From: Psilocybe azurescens
Lineage: Eukaryota > Basidiomycota > Agaricomycetes > Agaricales > Agrocybaceae
Length of the DNA stretch: 64,000 bases
NCBI GenBank assembly: GCA_023853785.1
Contig: JAJIRX010000160.1
Span: forward strand, 426,041-490,040
Direction of reading: 5' to 3'
The notes under the pieces: model-generated
What the model saw: only the letters and a program-made list of their open reading frames with translations
The model's database searches: none
Told to the model about the DNA's origin: nothing
Shown: positions 54,096 through 64,000 of the stretch, piece by piece
Layout of the letters: each line of letters starts with the position of its first letter
Numbering within the stretch: position 1 is the first letter of the stretch
Made by a program: the position numbers and the translations under genes

Positions 54096-56031
54096 ATGCC
54101 ACCTAAACAGCAACCCACAAGGCTGCCATCCCCCTTCGGACGACTGCCTCCTCAGCGAGATCATCTGCAGCTCAACCTTTGTTGACTGCATCCCCAGCTC
54201 AAACAGCGAAGCGCTCCTGCTGTTTGAGACACCTATAGTCAAGGCCCAGTCCCTGCTTCAAGTGGGGCATGCACCGCCCAACCTAGTCGCTCTGCCACAT
54301 CGTTGAGGCAGTCATCTCATCATTGCACTCCCACGGTTACTGCCAGGGACAACACTGCCCAGCCCTCTGACACTCCTTTGCCGGCAAGGACTGAGGACAA
54401 AGATATGGAAGACTCCCCTGCATATCTATTACTCAGTTATGGCAACGCTGATGTGGTAGAAGCTAGCCATAGGATAATAGGAGCACTCAGGACAATTGTG
54501 GGGTATGTCAATTCCACACACATCGACCTTTATTCATCCCCTATGGGGGCATCCCTGGCTCAAGCGGTGGTTGATTTCACCCGTGATGTCATTAACGGGG
54601 ACTTGGGCACCACGCCCACTCCCGATAACATCCTCCCAATCCATGCGGTTGCAGAGTTATTCACTGCAGAAGACGACACTATTTGAGGGCCATTAGCCAT
54701 TGGTTGCGCTTCTCCAGACCCTCTCTGCATCTCCTCCCCTCCCGCTTGGTCTGATCACGGTGGGGCTGGTGATGACAACATTGTTATGACCCCAGCTGAA
54801 CTGGTTTGCTCCTCTTGTAGGAGCGCGCAGGCCAGGCCTCCTGTCCGAGCACAGCAGGACAAAGGGAAAGGTCAGGCTGACAAGCCTCCCCCTCCTCCCC
54901 CTGCTCCTCCTCAACCCCGCCCTCCAGCCAAGAAACCGGTTGTGCCCAATCAGAGGCCCCCCCAGTGCCTCCCTCCTCTACCTGCCCTGTGCGTCTGGCC
55001 CAACGTTCCTATGCTGAAGCTGCTTGAAAGAAGGCACAAGTCCAGCAGCCAGCTCCACTGGCTGCCCCTCTGTTCTATCCCCCCCGCCGCGAAGGGTAGA
55101 AGGATTCTGGACTACACCGCACATGGCCCCTCGAGGCGCCAGTTGCTCATCAATGCGGGAGATCATGCGAAAGACGCTAATCTCACCACCCTGTTCAAGG
55201 ACTTGTCTTCAGACATCCTCCACCGCCAGGGCCTTTGCGTTAAGGTCCGTGGTGTTCAATTAGCATACAATGGGTACTCTGTACCCACCGACAAAGTTCC
55301 CAGCGAAGCGTGATATGGATATTCTCCATGGCATGGTCACTGCTCATTTCAAGACCCACTACAAGTTCACGCTGTGGGTCGGCATGGCCATGTCCAAATT
55401 GTTCTTACAAATTGTTGACATTCCTCAGTTCCAAGGTACTCACTACGACCTGGACCATCTCACTGAACGGGAAGAGGTTGCTTCGGCACTCAAAGTCTCA
55501 CCCATTTGGACTTCATCGCACATCCTATGCGGGGATCCCTGCGTAGTCTGCACCTCCAAGGCAAGCACTACCGCCACTGCTTTCTTTGATATCTGGGGCA
55601 CCGCATCTGGTGCCTGCGCTCGCCAGCTCGTCGACAAACAGTTCATGTTCAGGGGTCGCCTCTGGATACATTCTAGTACAAAGAGCTCTGGCGTCCCCCT
55701 CTGCACTCGGTGTTGGAAGTGGGGTCATCCCATTGGCCGCTGTCACATGGTGGCTGCCAAATGTCCACGTTGCTCTGGTCCTCACAAGTTGGAGGAGCAC
55801 TGTGCTGTTGCAGGCTGCTGCAAAGGCAATCCAAAGGCAGACCCTCCGCAGACACCTCCACGCCTGCCAGGGAACCTTGCCCTCACCTCCCTTGCTGCCC
55901 AAATTGCGGAAAGAATCACGGTGCCCATGAGTGCTCTTGCGTGTTCTGGAGTCACAGATTCAATCAACTTTGGCACATCGAGAAATATCGTCAGGTACAA
56001 GGGAATTCTTTTGCGCACCGATCCTCCCTAA
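54096..56031 (+). pseudogene. LINE L3 ORF1, gag-like protein with zinc knuckles
   Basis: Starts MPPKQQPTRLPSPFGRLP at 54096. After a Pro/Ser-rich linker it has LAQAVVDFTRDVINGDLGT, GLCVKVRGVQLAYNGYSVPT, and ILHGMVTAHFKTHYKFTLWV (about 55325-55385). A cluster of zinc knuckles follows: CTRCWKWGHPIGRC (about 55700-55740), CPRCSGPHKLEEHC and CPNCGKNHGAHEC, typical of LINE ORF1 RNA-binding proteins. The stop is TAA at 56029-56031, 15 bp before the ORF2 ATG. At least three frame changes interrupt it. Confidence 0.8.
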
Positions 56032-56046
56032 CCAGCAGTCATTAGG

Positions 56047-56819
56047 ATGAGTCATACCGTCCAGGATCTTCCAGTTAGAATTTTGAGTTTCAATTGTGCA
56101 AAGTCCAGCCTAAGCGTAGAAACTATACTCAAACATTTTGTATTAGCATACAATATTGTTTTTATCCAAGAACCTCCTTGGAGGTTTGTACGCACTGCAC
56201 CATCCACTTCTCGTAAGACTGGCAATGATGTCATTGGCGCCCTATTGCACCCAGCCTGGTTGCCTATGGTACGCAATCCCAAACCCGATACTTGCCCAAG
56301 AGTTATGGTCTATGTGTCGAACTGCTTGAAAGAGTTTTGCCCATCCATGTGTGGTGATCTTATTGATCATCGTGACGTTCTTATCCTCAGCCTGTTTGCG
56401 AACAGACAGAGCTATAATCTGATGAACGTCTATTCAGACGAAACCCATACCGCTGCTCTCCTCCTTGCGGAGGAGGCGGCCTCACCTCCACCCTTCATTT
56501 ATATGGGGGTGACTTTAACATCCACTCCCAGGAATGGGATGGAGGCCATCATGGCCACCCAGGAGTTGCCACTCAACTCCTCAACACGGCGGCAGAATTA
56601 GGTCTGCAACGGGCTCCTTTTGTGAACCCGGGGCCAACCTTCTACCCTTGCATCCAAGGCTTTCGCTCAATAGTGATTGACTTGGTATTTGTGCAACCGG
56701 ACCAGACCCTGACGGGCGCAGATCACCCGGGTACACAACACCATGGGTGAGTCAGATCATATCCCACTCGCTACCATTTTATTGATCTCTGCTGATTCTG
56801 GGGTCTCGCCCCGCAGAGC
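56047..56819 (+). pseudogene. LINE L3 ORF2 N-terminus: apurinic-type endonuclease, truncated
   Basis: MSHTVQDLPVRILSFNCAKS from 56047, then IVFIQEPPWRF. The GDFN region is reachable only across a G5 run (56515-56519) where one base is missing; after that NPGPTFYPCIQGF and FVQPDQTLTG follow. Cut at 56819 by the start of element B2, just after the catalytic SDH region. Confidence 0.8.
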
Positions 56820-57998
56820 GAGGTCTTTACACTCCCCACAGGTACCGATTGGAATTTTATTTGGCAGTGTCCCTGCCAAATTAGCAGGAAAATGTCCAAA
56901 ATTTTCCGACCGGATTCCGACTGGATTCCGATCTGAACCACCGGTACCGACCGGTTCCACTGTTAACAAGTCCAACCAAAATCCAATCAGAATCCAACCG
57001 GAATCTGACTGGAATCCCAGTGGAATTTATCAAATTTGAAACCCAATTAGACCCAATTCCGAGTGGAATCCGAGTGGTACCAAGCGGAACTATATTATGT
57101 TAGCATACTATTTACAGCTCAGCAAGTAATAACACAAAAAGTATACATAGATTTCAACAGTTTGTGACAAATTTGGTATTGTTAGAATTGTAAAATTGAG
57201 GAGAATATGTTTATGTAATAGTTATATAAAATTTAAAATTTTCTGGTACTATTTTTCATATAAATCTGTGCTTATATAATCTAAATGTTTTGAATAAAAT
57301 TAATCTTTGTATTCCATTAATTTCTATTAGTGCAACACTATCAATATATAGCTAACAGAGTGCTATTTTGTTGCAAAAAGTAGTTTACAATATCTATATA
57401 TATTCAAATTTACAGTATTTTGTATATTGAACATGCTGACATAATATTCAGATGATGGTGTAATTGCAGATGCATTGCCCTCAATTTTCTGATCATTTTG
57501 ATATATAATATGTGGGTATAGCTTCAGAGGAAGTGCCAGAATATATTATTGGGTGTTATAAAGAATGGTATATAATTCATAAAATGTTGATAATACTACA
57601 AGCCATAATAGTGTAGTTGGTAATGTGTGTATAGAACTAATATGTATAAAGCTGTTGGTTCAATTCCTGTTGAGTGTATTTTATAATTTCGCATTTATTA
57701 CAAATATCATGTGACCTAAATGGATTACTTATAAAGCTTATGTAAGAAATATTATGTAATACTGACTAAGCATACAATATCATGTGATTTGAATACATTA
57801 TTTATAAGCTTATGTAAGTAATTATTATGTAATGCTGACTAAGCATTGTATTATACACTGATTAAGTACATTATGAGAAATTCTGACTGGATTCTGACCA
57901 GTTCCGAGTGGGTCCAAGTGGATTCCGACTGGTTTCAATCGGTTCTGACTGGGTCCGAGCAGTTCCGACCGGTACCTGTGGGGCACTGTAAAGTACTG
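56820..57998 (+). mobile_element. Family B TIR element, copy 2 (at a LINE/copia junction)
   Basis: A 1,179-bp element from GAGGTCTTTACACTCCCCAC to GGGGCACTGTAAAGTACTG. Subterminal arrays of about 11-bp TTCCGACTGGA-like repeats lie at 56840-57085 and 57885-57980; the interior is AT-rich and non-coding. It matches copy B1 in reverse. The left flank is LINE L3 and the right flank is copia gag, and the flanking 8-mers (CGCAGAGC and GTGACGAC) do not match. Confidence 0.82.
57609..57667 (+). promoter_or_regulatory. tRNA-like Pol III A and B boxes inside element B2
   Basis: TAGTGTAGTTGG (57609-57620) and GGTTCAATTCC (57657-57667), 36 nt apart, identical in sequence and spacing to those in copy B1. 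A TTTT follows about 12 nt after the B box. Confidence 0.5.
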
Positions 57999-58349
57999 GT
58001 GACGACTGCCTAGGGGCCTTGGATTGACCGGAAACAATGCACCAAACGCCCTGGGCACGAAGCCAAGCTTGCATTTCACCACACCAAGATGGGTAGTTGG
58101 AAGCATTCAGTTTTGCAAAATTGGGCAGGGATGAAGAAGATATGATTGCACGAGATAGGAGTGATGTGACGTGGTGGTAGTGAGCAGAGACGTGTGGGAA
58201 CGTTTGCGGAATGTTGTGATGTGATGAGGTGGCAGTACAAGCACGGGCGTGGCCAGTCGCGAGCGAAAACACGAAGAGTGTGGAAATGAAAAGTTGAGAC
58301 TTTTCGATGAAATTGAGTTTAAAGCGCAATGTGCGCAGAGCCTATAACC
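57999..58349 (-). pseudogene. Ty1/copia gag N-terminus, truncated
   Basis: Minus-strand start of the copia polyprotein, directly downstream of its 5' LTR: MSSSSLPNF-like start (about 58146), NFAKLNASNYPSWCGEMQAW and LRAQGVWCIVSGQSK, cut by element B2 at 57999. The copy at about 60366 is very similar. Confidence 0.82.
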
Positions 58350-58602
58350 TGTTAAAGGTGGCGAGTTCGGAAACGTGTGAGACACCTGTTGTCCGAAGTT
58401 TTGTGGTCACACTGTATCAGACAGAGTGGCAATGAGGGCCTGAAGTCCAAAGTGAGTAACTGAGTGTATTGAGACTGAACTAAGCTATCTACTTGCCTCA
58501 AGTCTGAAGTGAGTAACTAAGGAGTTCAAGCGGTGTGCTACAGCTACATAGGTGTCGGTCATGTGATCCCATCAGTCTGAGTCTGAAATATCAATTCTAA
58601 CA
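58350..58602 (-). mobile_element. Copia LTR (5' LTR of the truncated gag copy)
   Basis: 253 bp on the minus strand, TGTTAGAATTG at 58602 to CCTTTAACA at 58350. The bases after it (GGTTATAGGCTC) occupy the primer-binding position; I cannot assign the tRNA. Confidence 0.9.
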
Positions 58603-59907
58603 CTCATGGAAGCCGTCAGGCTGCTTCATAGATGTACTCATCTAAGTCTCCATTGGTGAAAGCAGCTGAGATATCAACAGAGCGCAGTTCTAGGTCCTCA
58701 GCAGCAGCTATAGCAAATGTAGTGCGATATCGTCGCGAGGGCGAGGTGTAGGTGCATGCACTTCATGATAGTCGCATCTGGGACGTTGCGAGCAGCCTTG
58801 GGCAACGATTTGAGCCTTGTAGCGTTGAATGGAGCCGTCTGAATTGCGTTTAATGCGAAATACCCAGCTAGAGCCAATAGACTTTTCACCTTGTGGGAGG
58901 TCCACAATATCCCATGTGCAGTTTTGAAGCAAGGTGTTGTATTCAGCGAGTGCTGCTTTGCTCCATCGCTCAGAATCATCGCTCTTCATGGCCTGCTTGT
59001 AGTTGTGTGGGTCAGATGTCAAAGCAGCTCCTGCAAATTGAACTTCATCCATATCATCATCTAGAGACAGATTTGACTCGTCATCGTCCGCAGCAGAAGA
59101 AGGAGCAGGTGCAACCTTCCACCATTCACTAGGGGCTTTGGGGCACGTGTAGAGCGGCAAGACAGCTCAATTGTGCCCTTAGGTGGATGAAGAACGCAAG
59201 GAGCGCGTATTGGAGCTTGTACGGGTGCAGGGTGCGGCTGAGCATGTTCTGGGACGATTGGGATGATTTGTGCGTTATCTGGCAGAGGCGGTGCGACTGG
59301 CAGCTGAAACGCGGCAGGAACGTCATTGGGTGCGAGCTGAGGCTGTGGTATCACATTTGGGTTGTTTGGCGCAATTTCTGGCTCAGGAGTGAAGTTGTCA
59401 TCCCCCCGGAATCTGGTACATCTGGGAAGGTCACAGGAGTGCCAACAGGAGTCAGGCTCACTGGAGACGTCCGTTTGAGGCCTGGAAAGCTCCTTTCATC
59501 GAAAATAGCTTGTTCTGAGATAATGAACTTCTTGGTGACTGGATTGTAAAACTGCCAACCCTTGTACCCAGATGGATACCCAACAAAGATACACTTCTCT
59601 GTGTGCAATTCCAGCGATTTGTGCTTGTCTCGCTGTATATAGACATAAGCAGTGTACCCAAAAACCCGGAAATGAGTAATATCGGGTTTCTTCTTGCACC
59701 AAGCAGTATAGGGTGTTGTAGCAGGCAGAGGCGCTAGTAGGGAGCCGATTCCACACATGGACATAAGCAGAGACAGCCAGGACCCAAAACGATGCAGGTA
59801 GATTGGATTCATCTAACATAGCAGTAGCATGGTCAGAAATGGTGCGATTTGCATGCTCTGCAACTCCATTCTGCTGGGGCCTGTTCCTGGTGCTGTGACA
59901 TCGTACA
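58603..59907 (-). pseudogene. Ty1/copia fragment: integrase end to RT
   Basis: Minus-strand pol remnant, from the integrase core (ISDHATAMLDESNLPASFWV, about 59760-59830) through EKCIFVGYPSGYKGW and the linker to the RT start with SSWVFRIKRNSDGSIQRYKA and QRPRCDYHEVHAPTPR (about 58735-58870). It lies between two LTRs that point away from each other, so two separate copia copies inserted on either side. Frame breaks are present. Confidence 0.83.
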
Positions 59908-60160
59908 TGTTAGAATTGATATTTCAGACTCAGACTGATGGGATCACATGACAGACACCTATGTAGCTGTAGTACACCGCTTGAACTCCTTAGTCACTCA
60001 CTTCGGACTTGAGGCAAGTAGATGGCATAGTTCAGTCTCAATACACTCAGTTACTCACTTTGGACTTCAGGCCCTCATTGCCACTCTGTCTGATACAGTG
60101 TGACCACAAAACTTCGGACAACAGGTTTCTCGCACGTTTCCAAACTCGCCACCTTTAACA
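59908..60160 (+). mobile_element. Copia LTR (5' LTR of copy C4)
   Basis: 253 bp, TGTTAGAATTG to CCTTTAACA, inserted in an older copia integrase on the other strand. The primer-binding position reads GATTATGGGCCCC. Confidence 0.92.
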
Positions 60161-62553
60161 GATTATGGGCCCCGCGCATTGCGCTTTAAACTCAATTTCA
60201 AACAAAAGTCTCAACTTTTCATTTCCACACTATTCGGTGTTTTTGCTCGCACAGGCCAGCGCCCGTGCTTGTACTGCCACCTCATCACGTCACAACATTC
60301 CGCACACGTTCCCGCACGTCTCTGCTCACTACCACCACGTCGCATCACTCCTATCTCGTGCAATCATGTCTTCTTCATCCCTGCCCAATTTTGAAAAACT
60401 GAATGCTTCCAACTACCCATCTTGGTGTGGTGAAATGCAAGCTTGGCTTCGTGCCCAGGGCGTTTGGCGCATCGTTTCCGGCCAATCCAAGGCCCCTAGG
60501 CAGTCGTCACCACCCAAGGACACTGAGGAGGCCGCACTCGACGCTTGGAACACCAAATCAGACAAGGCAGCTGGGTACATCTATCTAGCTGTTGAAGAGA
60601 ATCAGAAGATTCATTTTGCCTCTATTTCGGATGATCCAGTCGCTATGTGGGCTGCCCTCACTTTGGTACACCTCCAGAAGCGACCTGGTGCACGCTTCAA
60701 CGCCCTATGATGACCTATTCTCAATCAGGAAGCAGGAGGACGAATCTCTGCAGTCCCTGATGAACAGAGTGGACACTGCCATTCACAGGATTCAAGATCT
60801 TCGGCCTAAGGACTTCACTCTCACCAATCTAGATGATGAGCTGGCAAGCATGACACTCATTAGGGCACTTCCTGACGAGTTCAGTGGCTTTGCTTCGTCT
60901 CTATTGCTCATGGACAAGCTTGAAAAGGCTACCATTCAACAGGCCTTTGTCACAGAAGAGTCCCAACGTCGCCATCGCGCTTCTGCCACTCCCAGCATCG
61001 CCTCTGCGCTTGCAGCATCATCATCTCGCACCCCTGCGCCCCCTGGGCGCTCTCTGCACGTTTTGCGGCATGAACAACCACATGCAAGCTGAATGCAGCC
61101 GATATATCGACTTTCAAGAGAAAGCGAAGGAAAGCGTCCGCACCAGGTACAAGAACAGAGGTCAGAAGGCCAGGAAAGCGCAGGAGACCACTGAGAAGGA
61201 TCCCAAGCCAGAATTTGCTGGAAATGCAAGTGCACTGTCTACATCCGCTTCAAACACCTCCCACAGCGATGCTAACTTCAATTGGCTCGTAGACACAGGT
61301 GCCAGTAGTCATATGACACCGCATTGCGCATGGATACGCAATTACACGCCCCTACATTGTCCCAGTCAAGTTAGCAGACAACACCATTGTCTATTCAGCT
61401 GGTTTTGGGAGTGTGATGATCAATCCAGTGATACAGGGTCAGGAATCGTGTTCTGTAGAGCTTACACGAAGTTTTGCATGTCCCCTGCTGCGCAACAATC
61501 TATTGGCTTGTTTATACTTTACCAAACACAAAGGCATCTACATGGAAGTGAATGAGACCACCATGTTCTTTAAATGCGATGGAACGACGCTCTTCACGGC
61601 TACAGTCACCTTGCAAAATTGTGGCATTCTAGATGCATCCACTGAGCCAATTTCGGAATGTGCAAGCGCAGCTTCAACTCTCCCAATGGACATCAATCTT
61701 TGGCATCGCCGTTGCGCTGCATCACAGTCATGCTACAATCAAGCAATTGATACACGGCGATCTCGTGTTTGGTCTCGTCGTTACCTCCAAAGATCAGCCC
61801 GATCCGATATGCGAGGCATGTTTATCAGGCAAAATGACATCTGCACCATTTCCCAGCTCCACAAGAGAATCACTTGAACCACTTGAGCTCATCCATTCTG
61901 ACCTTCATGGACCTCTCCCTGTTGCCAGTCCAGAGGGATATCGCTATTGGATTACTTTCCTTGATGACTGTACCAAGCTGCATGCTGTACTGTTCTTAAA
62001 GCAAAAGAGCGACGCTTTTGACGCTTTTAAGATGTTCAAAGTGTATGCAGAGAACCAGCTGAACGCTAAAATCAAGGCTATTCAAGATGACAAGGCTGAG
62101 GAATATATGTCAGCTGCTTTTATCAAATTCACTGATCAGTGCGGCATTGTACGACGTCACAGCACCAGGAACAGGCCCCAGCAGAATGGAATTGCAGAGC
62201 GTGCAAATCACACCATTTCTGACCATGCTACTGCTATGTTAGATGAATCCAATCTCCCTGCCGTCGTTTTGGGTCCTGGCTGTCTCTGCTTATGTCCATG
62301 TGTGGAATCGGCTCCCTACTGCGCCTCTGCCAGCTACAACGGCCTATACTGCTTGGTACAAGAAGAAACCCGACATTAGCCATTTCCAGGTGTTTGGGTG
62401 CACTGCCTATGTCTATATACAGTGAGACAAGCGGAAATCGCTGCAATCACACACAGAGAAGTGTATCTTTGTTGGGTATCCATCTGGGTACAAGGGTTGG
62501 CAGTTTTACAATCCAGTCACCAAGAAGTTCATTATCTCAGAACAAGCTATCTT
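60161..62553 (+). pseudogene. Ty1/copia copy C4: gag, protease, integrase
   Basis: Follows its LTR. Gag starts near 60366 (MSSSSLPNFEKLNASNYP). A frame break lies at about 60708, just before YDDLFSIRKQEDESLQSL. Then come a CCHC knuckle CTFCGMNNHMQAEC (about 61055-61095), the protease motif WLVDTGASSHMTP (about 61284-61320), a truncated integrase zinc finger region (LWHRR ... CEAC), and the integrase core with HSDLHGPLPVASPEGYRYW, FTDQCGIVRRHSTRN and RPQQNGIAERANHTISDHA (about 61890-62230). It is cut at 62553 by LINE L4; the RT and RNase H are not in the window. At least four frame changes. Confidence 0.87.
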
Positions 62554-64000
62554 CATCCTTTCTTGTTTCGGTACTGCCACATAGCCACCGTGAGAAAAAC
62601 TTGCTCATCGTCAACAACGTTCTCAACAAAGATCTACTTGGGTAACCACCCCCAGCATTACCACCACAGGCAGTATTAGCTTGGGTCTCCACAGCTATGC
62701 CGCCTAAACAGCAACCCACAAGGCCACCGTCCCCTTTCCAGATGGCGACCTCCAGAGTCAAACCATCCGCAGCTCAACCTTCATTGACTGCATCCGCAGC
62801 TCAACCTTCATTGACTGTATCCCCGGCTCAAACAGCGAAGCGCCTCCCGCTGTTCGAGACCTATAGTCAAGGCCCAGTCCCTGCTTCACATGGGGCACAC
62901 ACCGCCCAACCCAGTCATTCTGCCACGTCATCGAGGCAGAGTTCTCATCATTGCACTCCCACGGTTACTGCCAGGGACAACACCGCCCAGCCCCCCGACG
63001 CTCCGTCGCCCGCGAGGTCTGAGGACGAAGATATGGACGACCCCCTCTTACCTATCACTCAGTTATGGAGATTCCAACGTGGTAGAAGATAGTCAAAGGA
63101 TTATTGGGGCACTCAGAACGATCGTGGGGTATGTCAATTCCTCACACATTGATCTTCATTCATCCCCTATGGGGGCATCCGAGTCCCTGGCTCAAGCGGT
63201 GGTTGATTTCACCCACGAGACCTTCAATGGGGACTTGGGTACTACTCCCACTCCCAAAAACATCCTCCCAATCCGTGCGGTTGCAGAGTTATTCACTGCA
63301 GAAGACGACACTATTCGACGGCCTTTGACCATCGGTCAGAACTCTCCAGACCATCTCCGCCTCTCCTCCCCCCCCTGCTTGGTCTGACCACGGCGGAGCT
63401 GGAGATGATGACATTGTTATGACACTGGCTGAGCCCGCACGTTCTCTCGAGGGAATGCGCCGGCCAGGCCTCCTATCCGAGCACAGCAGGACAAAGGGAA
63501 AGGTTGGGCTGACAATCCTGCCTCTACCTCTGCTCCTCCTCAACCCCATCCACTGGCCAAGAAGCCTGTGGTCCCAAATCAGAGGCCCCCCGGTGCCCCC
63601 TTCCTCCTCACGCCCTGCGCGCCCGGCTCCCCATTCTTACGCCGGACACCGCTTCGCAAGGCCGCCCCCATCAAGCAGCCAGCTTCGCCAGCTGCTCCTC
63701 CATCTAGGCCTCCCTCCCGCAAGGGTAGGAAGATCCCAGACCACACTGCACACAGCCCCTCTAGATGCCAGTTGCTCGCCGATGTGGGAGATCATGCAAA
63801 AGACGCTAATCTCTCCACTCTATTCAAGGACTTGTTTTCAGATGTCCTCTCTCGCCAAGGCCTTCGTGTTAAGGTCCTTGGTGTTCAACTCACGTACGAT
63901 GGGTACAGAGTACCCACCGACAAAGTCCCCAGTGAGCGTGACACGGATATCCTCCATGGAGCATCACTTCTCATTTCAAGGCCCACTACAGTTTACGCCG
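62554..64000 (+). mobile_element. LINE L4, 5' part, running off the window
   Basis: Starts CATCCTTTCTTGTTTCGG at 62554 inside copia C4, in the same orientation. ORF1 begins MPPKQQPTRPPSPFQM at 62697 and contains an in-frame duplication of AAQPSLT (about 62770-62820), then LPITQL, GYVNSSHIDLHSSPMGAS and LAQAVVDFTHETFNGDLGT, with frame changes, up to the right edge of the window. Its leader lacks the family C insertion and so shows the empty target site. Confidence 0.85.

Larger units (their letters stand above)
53664..56819 (+). mobile_element. LINE L3, 5' half (leader, ORF1, endonuclease)
   Basis: Plus-strand LINE from its 5' start (CATCCTTTCTTGTTCC, 53664) through ORF1 and the endonuclease part of ORF2, cut at 56819 by element B2. 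A 281-bp family C element sits in its leader. RT, RNase H and the 3' end are missing. Confidence 0.85.

Overview
The window is nuclear DNA from a filamentous basidiomycete, most likely an agaric (Agaricomycetes). The evidence is many introns of about 45-60 bp, a Zn2Cys6 regulator that I recognise as PriB-like, and the repeat content (Ty1/copia, RNase H-bearing LINEs, pogo-like and TIR elements). It splits sharply in two. Bases 1 to about 29,400 are gene-dense: twelve housekeeping-type genes with short intergenic gaps. From about 29,500 to the end I find no host gene, only nested and broken transposable elements.

Gene half, in order: DHX35-like DEAH helicase (+, cut by the left edge), GT8-type glycosyltransferase (+), phosphopentomutase/phosphoglucomutase PGM2 type (-), peroxin PEX6 (+), PhoD-like phosphatase (-), diacylglycerol/sphingoid kinase (+), UMP-CMP kinase (-), nucleoporin NUP37 (+), PriB-like Zn2Cys6 factor (-), CDC5/CEF1 (+), MICOS subunit MIC19 (-), DDX41 (-). 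Apart from the first two and last two, the genes alternate as divergent and convergent pairs. DHX35, CDC5 and DDX41 all belong to pre-mRNA splicing; the others share no pathway. Several conserved reading frames (GT8, PEX6, CDC5, MIC19, DDX41, perhaps NUP37) are broken by single-base length changes, mostly in short homopolymers. This points to uncorrected indels in the assembly rather than pseudogenes.

Repeat half: about 29.5-35.7 kb is old, CpG-free DNA with a relic pogo-like transposase interrupted by a younger solo LTR. From 38 kb on there is a mosaic of four LINE copies and several copia pieces. One LINE (40,971-52,480, minus) looks nearly complete once two nested elements are removed; it sits inside a copia LTR whose halves lie at 40,841-40,970 and 52,481-52,577.

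The most interesting signal is a superfamily of TIR elements with at least three families: A (35,285-37,259; 46,885-51,014), B (44,329-45,533; 56,820-57,998) and C (53,768-54,048). They share outer ends (left GAGGTCTTT-like, right rc CAGTACTTTAC-like, then a CCCCAC-type box) and make 8-bp target duplications. Each family has its own subterminal array of roughly 10-11-bp, partly palindromic motifs. No transposase is encoded here. Family B also carries a tRNA-like pair of Pol III A and B boxes. All of this was read by eye; no database search was possible.
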